8,448 nucleotides of DNA from an uncultured Alphaproteobacteria bacterium (GTDB lineage Bacteria > Pseudomonadota > Alphaproteobacteria > Micavibrionales > Micavibrionaceae). The DNA is taken from positions 1 through 8,448 of the forward strand of contig CAKZMN010000300.1 in the NCBI GenBank assembly GCA_937128575.1. Reading direction: 5' to 3'. Positions 5,809 to 8,448 of this stretch are shown piece after piece (position 1 is the first letter of the stretch; every line of letters begins with the position of its first letter). The notes under the pieces were generated by a model. The model was given only the letters and a program-made list of their open reading frames with translations. It had not been told where the DNA came from and did no database searches. The position numbers were made by a program, and so were the translations under genes.

Positions 5809-6177
5809 ATGATTCAGATGCAAAGCAGAATGGAAGTGGCAGACAATAGCGGCGCACGTGAAGTGCAGTGCATTAAAGTTTTGGGTGGTTCAAAACGTCG
5901 CACAGCCAATATCGGTGATGTTGTTGTTGTTTCTGTAAAGGAAGCTATTCCCCGCGGTAAAGTGAAGAAGGGTACAGTACATAAAGCTGTTATCGTTCGT
6001 TCGAAATTCGGCCTCCAGCGTGCCTACGGCGAAAAAATTCGCTTCGATGGTAATGCATGCGTTTTGATTAACGCAAACGGTGAGCCAATCGGCACACGTA
6101 TTTTTGGACCAGTGACGCGTGAATTACGCGGCAAGGGTTACATGAAAATTATTTCTCTAGCTGGTGAGGTGCTATAG
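5809..6177 (+). CDS. rplN: 50S ribosomal protein L14
   Basis: L14 lies at the subunit interface, forms bridges with 16S rRNA helix 14 and is the docking site of the silencing factor RsfS. The family pattern is complete: [63 protein letters not shown] and [13 protein letters not shown]. At 122 residues it has the E. coli length. In E. coli this gene opens the spc operon after its own promoter; here it starts three bases after rpsQ and takes its binding site AAGGA (5794-5798) from the rpsQ coding end, so it must be read on the same transcript. Confidence 0.99.
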   Translation: MIQMQSRMEVADNSGAREVQCIKVLGGSKRRTANIGDVVVVSVKEAIPRGKVKKGTVHKAVIVRSKFGLQRAYGEKIRFDGNACVLINANGEPIGTRIFGPVTRELRGKGYMKIISLAGEVL

Positions 6178-6179
6178 TC

Positions 6180-6503
6180 ATGGCCCAAACAAAAATGAAA
6201 ATTAAAAAAGGCGATCAAGTTGTTGTTCTAACGGGCAAGGACAAAGGCGCTAAAGGTGAAGTTCTTAAGGTTATTACCGCGTCGCGTCGTGTATTGGTGC
6301 AGGGCGTTAATGTCGCGACAAAGCACAGCAAGCCAACACAATTCTCTGCTGGCGGTATCGTAAAGCAAGAACTTCCTGTTCACGTATCTAATGTGGCTTT
6401 GGTTGATCCAAAATCTGGCGCTGCAACGCGCGTTGGTTATAAAGTTTTAAAAGACGGTAAAAAAGTCCGCGTGGCTAAAAAATCCGGCGAAACATTTGAA
6501 TAA
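6180..6503 (+). CDS. rplX: 50S ribosomal protein L24
   Basis: L24 is an assembly-initiating protein near the exit tunnel. A KOW motif is visible at residues about 7-33 ([20 protein letters not shown]), followed by [17 protein letters not shown] and the family stretch [16 protein letters not shown]. The length of 107 residues is normal. The ATG is two bases after the rplN stop. The best binding site, GAGG (6166-6169), lies in the rplN coding end, ten bases upstream. Coupled translation with rplN is likely. Confidence 0.98.
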   Translation: MAQTKMKIKKGDQVVVLTGKDKGAKGEVLKVITASRRVLVQGVNVATKHSKPTQFSAGGIVKQELPVHVSNVALVDPKSGAATRVGYKVLKDGKKVRVAKKSGETFE

Positions 6504-6534
6504 GCGAGATATAAAATGACAGCGCGTTATCAAG
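6495..6534 (+). promoter_or_regulatory. bulged hairpin holding the rplE start codon, possible S8 operator
   Basis: The rplX-rplE junction can fold with TTTG (6495-6498) against CAAG (6531-6534, one G-U pair), a bulged A (6499), ATAA (6500-6503) against TTAT (6527-6530), a bulged G (6526), and GCG (6504-6506) against CGC (6523-6525). The 16-base loop contains the rplE ATG (6516-6518). In E. coli, S8 represses the spc operon by binding a bulged helix at this same L24-L5 junction. The position match is seen; that S8 binds here is inference. The S8 core motif was not matched base by base. Confidence 0.35.
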
Positions 6535-7058
6535 AATTATACGAAAAAGAAATCGTACCAACTTTGAAAGAAAAGCACGGCTACGAGAACGTTCACCAAA
6601 TCCCAAAGCTGGACAAAATTGTCTTGAATATGGGTGTTGGTGAAGCAACGCAGGATCGCAAGCACATTGAAAATGCTTCGAACGACATGACGGCGATTGC
6701 TGGTCAGAAGCCTGTAATTACAAAAGCACGTCAATCAAATGCGTCTTTCAAAATTCGTGAAGAGCAAGCAATTGGTTGTAAAGTGACATTGCGCGGTGAA
6801 CGCATGTATGAATTTTTAGACCGTCTAATCACGGTGGCTATGCCACGTATTCGTGACTTCCGCGGTTTGAATGCAAAAAGTTTCGATGGTCGTGGCAACT
6901 ATGCCATGGGTCTGACAGAGCACATTATCTTCCCGGAAATAGACTACGATAAAGTCGACAAAATTCGTGGCATGGACATTGTGGTTTGTACAACAGCTAA
7001 AACTAACGAAGAAGCAAGAGACCTTTTGGATGGTTTCAAGTTCCCATTCAAAAAGTAA
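6516..7058 (+). CDS. rplE: 50S ribosomal protein L5
   Basis: L5 binds 5S rRNA with L18 and places it in the central protuberance; one of its loops touches P-site tRNA. Signatures are [72 protein letters not shown] and [14 protein letters not shown]. At 180 residues the length is normal. The loop at residues 72-85 ([14 protein letters not shown]) differs from E. coli KSVAGFKIRQGYP, losing its glycines. There is no good AAGGA before the start, only a weak GAG (6506-6508), and the ATG falls in the loop of a possible hairpin, so this start may be regulated. Confidence 0.98.
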   Translation: MTARYQELYEKEIVPTLKEKHGYENVHQIPKLDKIVLNMGVGEATQDRKHIENASNDMTAIAGQKPVITKARQSNASFKIREEQAIGCKVTLRGERMYEFLDRLITVAMPRIRDFRGLNAKSFDGRGNYAMGLTEHIIFPEIDYDKVDKIRGMDIVVCTTAKTNEEARDLLDGFKFPFKK

Positions 7059-7091
7059 CAGCAGAATTAACAAAGAAGGAAAAGAAGCGAG

Positions 7092-7397
7092 ATGGCAAAA
7101 GTTTGTATGATAGAACGCGATAAGAAGCGCCGCCGCATGGTTAAAAGCTATGCGAACAAACGTGCGCAGCTTAAAGCCATTATCAAAAATCGCACTGTGT
7201 CCGCTGAAGAGCGTTTCCAGGCTACATTGAAGCTTGCCGAATTGCCCCGCAATTCTAGTAAAGTTCGTATCCGTAACCGTTGCGCCCTAACTGGTCGTCC
7301 ACGTGGATACTTCCGCAAAATGAATTTATCTCGCATCGCATTGCGAGACTTGGCCTCTCGTGGTGAGCTGCCAGGTGTAACGAAATCAAGTTGGTAA
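7092..7397 (+). CDS. rpsN: 30S ribosomal protein S14, long zinc-independent form
   Basis: S14 is a late-assembling protein of the 30S head beside S3, S10 and S19. The 101-residue length and absence of CXXC pairs (only Cys5 and Cys64) mark the long zinc-free form and not the short zinc-binding one. Signatures are [38 protein letters not shown] and the terminal KSSW. The N-terminus [15 protein letters not shown] is somewhat divergent. It follows rplE after 33 bases; AAGGA (7076-7080) is 11 bases before the ATG. Confidence 0.98.
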   Translation: MAKVCMIERDKKRRRMVKSYANKRAQLKAIIKNRTVSAEERFQATLKLAELPRNSSKVRIRNRCALTGRPRGYFRKMNLSRIALRDLASRGELPGVTKSSW

Positions 7398-7409
7398 GGA
7401 GATTTAACT

Positions 7410-7808
7410 ATGTCTATGAGTGATCAACTTGCAGATATGCTAAGCCGCATCCGTAACGCACAGATGGCAGGTCATAAGGTTACTGAATGTCCGCATTCAA
7501 AGCTGAAGGCTAATGTTTGTGAAGTGTTGAAAGATGAAGGCTTTATCCGTGAATATAAAGTCGACGCACGTGACAATAACAAAAACGTTCTTGTTATTGA
7601 GCTTAAGTACGCAGAAGGTCGCGGCGTTATTCGTCAGATCGATCGCGTATCAAAGCCCGGTCGTCGTGTATATACAAGCGTTAAGACAATGCCGAGCTTT
7701 TATAACGGTCTTGGACTTTTGGTTGTGTCAACGCCTCGTGGTGTAATGCCCGATTATAAGGCTAAAGCGGCTAATGTTGGCGGTGAGGTTTTGTGCCAGG
7801 TCTTCTAA
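7410..7808 (+). CDS. rpsH: 30S ribosomal protein S8
   Basis: S8 binds helix 21 of 16S rRNA and organises the 30S platform; in E. coli it is also the translational repressor of the spc operon. The sequence has LADMLSRIRNAQ, then GRRVYTSVKTMPSFYNGLGLLVVSTPRGVMPDYKAKAANVGGEVLCQVF, the complete C-terminal RNA-binding region. The length of 132 is normal. Two in-frame ATGs are close together (7410 and 7416). The first is preferred because AAGGAG (7396-7401), which overlaps the rpsN stop, is eight bases upstream and the protein then begins MSMSDQ, like E. coli MSMQDP. Confidence 0.98.
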   Translation: MSMSDQLADMLSRIRNAQMAGHKVTECPHSKLKANVCEVLKDEGFIREYKVDARDNNKNVLVIELKYAEGRGVIRQIDRVSKPGRRVYTSVKTMPSFYNGLGLLVVSTPRGVMPDYKAKAANVGGEVLCQVF

Positions 7809-7848
7809 GTGAAGATTGTGGAAGCAAAATGAGAAAAGGAAATTAAAG

Positions 7849-8409
7849 ATGTCTCGTATTGGAAGTAAACCTGTTGCAATTCCCGAAGGTGTGGAACTAC
7901 AGGTCAATGGACAAGATGTAAAAGTTAAAGGCAAGTTGGGCGAGCTAGAGATGCGCGTTCACGACGAAGTAGCCATCAAACTTGATGAAGTTGCTAATGA
8001 TGAAGGCAAGAACGACAAGATCGTTGTTCTGGAGCCAAAGTCAAAAAGTCGTTTTGCAAAGCAAATTTGGCCCACGATGCGCACATTGGTTTATAACCTT
8101 GTTATCGGCGTGAGCGAAGGCTACAGCAAAAAGCTAGAAATTCAGGGCGTTGGTTATCGTGGAAATCTACAGGGTAAAACGCTTGTGTTGGCTCTTGGTT
8201 TTTCCCACGAAGTACGCTTCGATGTTCCAGAAGGCGTAGAGCTTAAAATGGATGGTCAGACAAAAATGGAAATTGTCGGCATCGACAAACAATTGGTTGG
8301 TCAGGTTGCCGCGAAAATTCGCGCATTCAAGCCACCCGAGCCCTATAAAGGAAAAGGCATTCGTTACGTAGGCGAGTTCGTTATACGCAAAGAAGGCAAG
8401 AAGAAGTAA
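7849..8409 (+). CDS. rplF: 50S ribosomal protein L6
   Basis: L6 stands near the sarcin-ricin loop and the factor-binding stalk base. It has the two repeated domains of the family: the first from MSRIGSKPVAIPEGVELQVNG to about residue 80, the second with LEIQGVGYRGNLQGKTLVLALGFSH and the terminal FKPPEPYKGKGIRYVGEF and RKEGKKK. The open frame extends upstream to 7816, but the ATG at 7849 gives the family N-terminus and has AAGGA (7836-7840) eight bases upstream. It is 186 residues, about nine more than E. coli. The extra length appears as a charged loop (residues about 46-58, DEVANDEGKNDKI) in domain one. Confidence 0.98.
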   Translation: MSRIGSKPVAIPEGVELQVNGQDVKVKGKLGELEMRVHDEVAIKLDEVANDEGKNDKIVVLEPKSKSRFAKQIWPTMRTLVYNLVIGVSEGYSKKLEIQGVGYRGNLQGKTLVLALGFSHEVRFDVPEGVELKMDGQTKMEIVGIDKQLVGQVAAKIRAFKPPEPYKGKGIRYVGEFVIRKEGKKK

Positions 8410-8421
8410 GGATATTGAGCA

Positions 8422-8448
8422 ATGGCAAAAGTTAAAACAAATAGTAAG
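8422..8448 (+). CDS. rplR: probable 50S ribosomal protein L18, cut after nine codons
   Basis: An ATG at 8422 follows the rplF stop by 12 bases, with AAGGA (8408-8412) overlapping that stop. Nine codons are visible (MAKVKTNSK), basic like L18 N-termini. The identity rests mainly on position, since rplR follows rplF in the canonical spc order. L18 would bind 5S rRNA together with L5. Nine residues are too few to confirm the family. Confidence 0.7.

Noticed and set aside
5233..5823. A 196-residue open frame on the - strand across rpmC and rpsQ
   Set aside because: It is the antisense of the Lys/Ala-rich tails, where AAA/AAG and GCN codons leave few stops on the other strand. The product is a Phe/Leu/Cys-rich low-complexity string, and both sense genes are clear.
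7816..7848. An upstream ATG giving L6 an 11-residue N-terminal extension
   Set aside because: It has no good binding site, whereas the ATG at 7849 has AAGGA eight bases upstream and gives the family N-terminus MSRIG.

Overview
This window is a stretch of the bacterial S10-spc ribosomal protein cluster, all on the + strand, from the 3' part of rpsJ to the first codons of a gene that is almost certainly rplR. The order is rpsJ-rplC-rplD-rplW-rplB-rpsS-rplV-rpsC-(207-base gap)-rplP-rpmC-rpsQ-rplN-rplX-rplE-rpsN-rpsH-rplF-rplR, the canonical bacterial order with no gene missing. The protein sequences look alphaproteobacterial: S3 begins [21 protein letters not shown]17 begins [15 protein letters not shown]16 has [12 protein letters not shown], and S14 is the long, zinc-free type ending in KSSW. 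Base composition is moderate (mid-40s percent GC by eye) and threonine is mostly ACA, so this is not a typical GC-rich rhizobial or rhodobacterial genome. I cannot place it more precisely than an alphaproteobacterium.

Layout. Bases 1-4493 hold S10 (5' end cut by the window), L3, L4, L23, L2, S19, L22 and S3, most separated by 2-30 bases with AAGGA-type ribosome binding sites 8-10 bases before each start. Only two gaps here are longer: 76 bases before rplC and 52 bases before rplB, and both end in the same 16-base initiation sequence. Bases 4494-4700 are a non-coding interval where rpsC and rplP are normally almost touching. Bases 4701-8448 hold L16, L29, S17, L14, L24, L5, S14, S8, L6 and the start of L18, again tightly packed. 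S17 and L14 are three bases apart, so there is no S10/spc operon boundary at its usual place.

The genes encode early and late assembling proteins of both ribosomal subunits and are expected to be co-transcribed and translationally coupled. The most unusual part is the rpsC-rplP interval. It contains a foldable RNA segment closed by a GC stem and followed by eight T, a possible promoter, and three mutually complementary A/T tracts that could form alternative pairings. This looks like an attenuator or an embedded small RNA, but that is inference. A second regulatory candidate is a bulged hairpin that places the rplE start codon in its loop, at the location where S8 represses the spc operon in E. 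coli. Three proteins (L3, L29, S17) carry low-complexity Ala/Lys/Glu tails absent from E. coli. Two of these tails encode the ribosome binding site of the next gene in their final Lys-Lys-Asp codons.

I see no mobile element, CRISPR array, tRNA or rRNA. The window is essentially a housekeeping locus; the novelty is in its regulatory spacer and protein tails.
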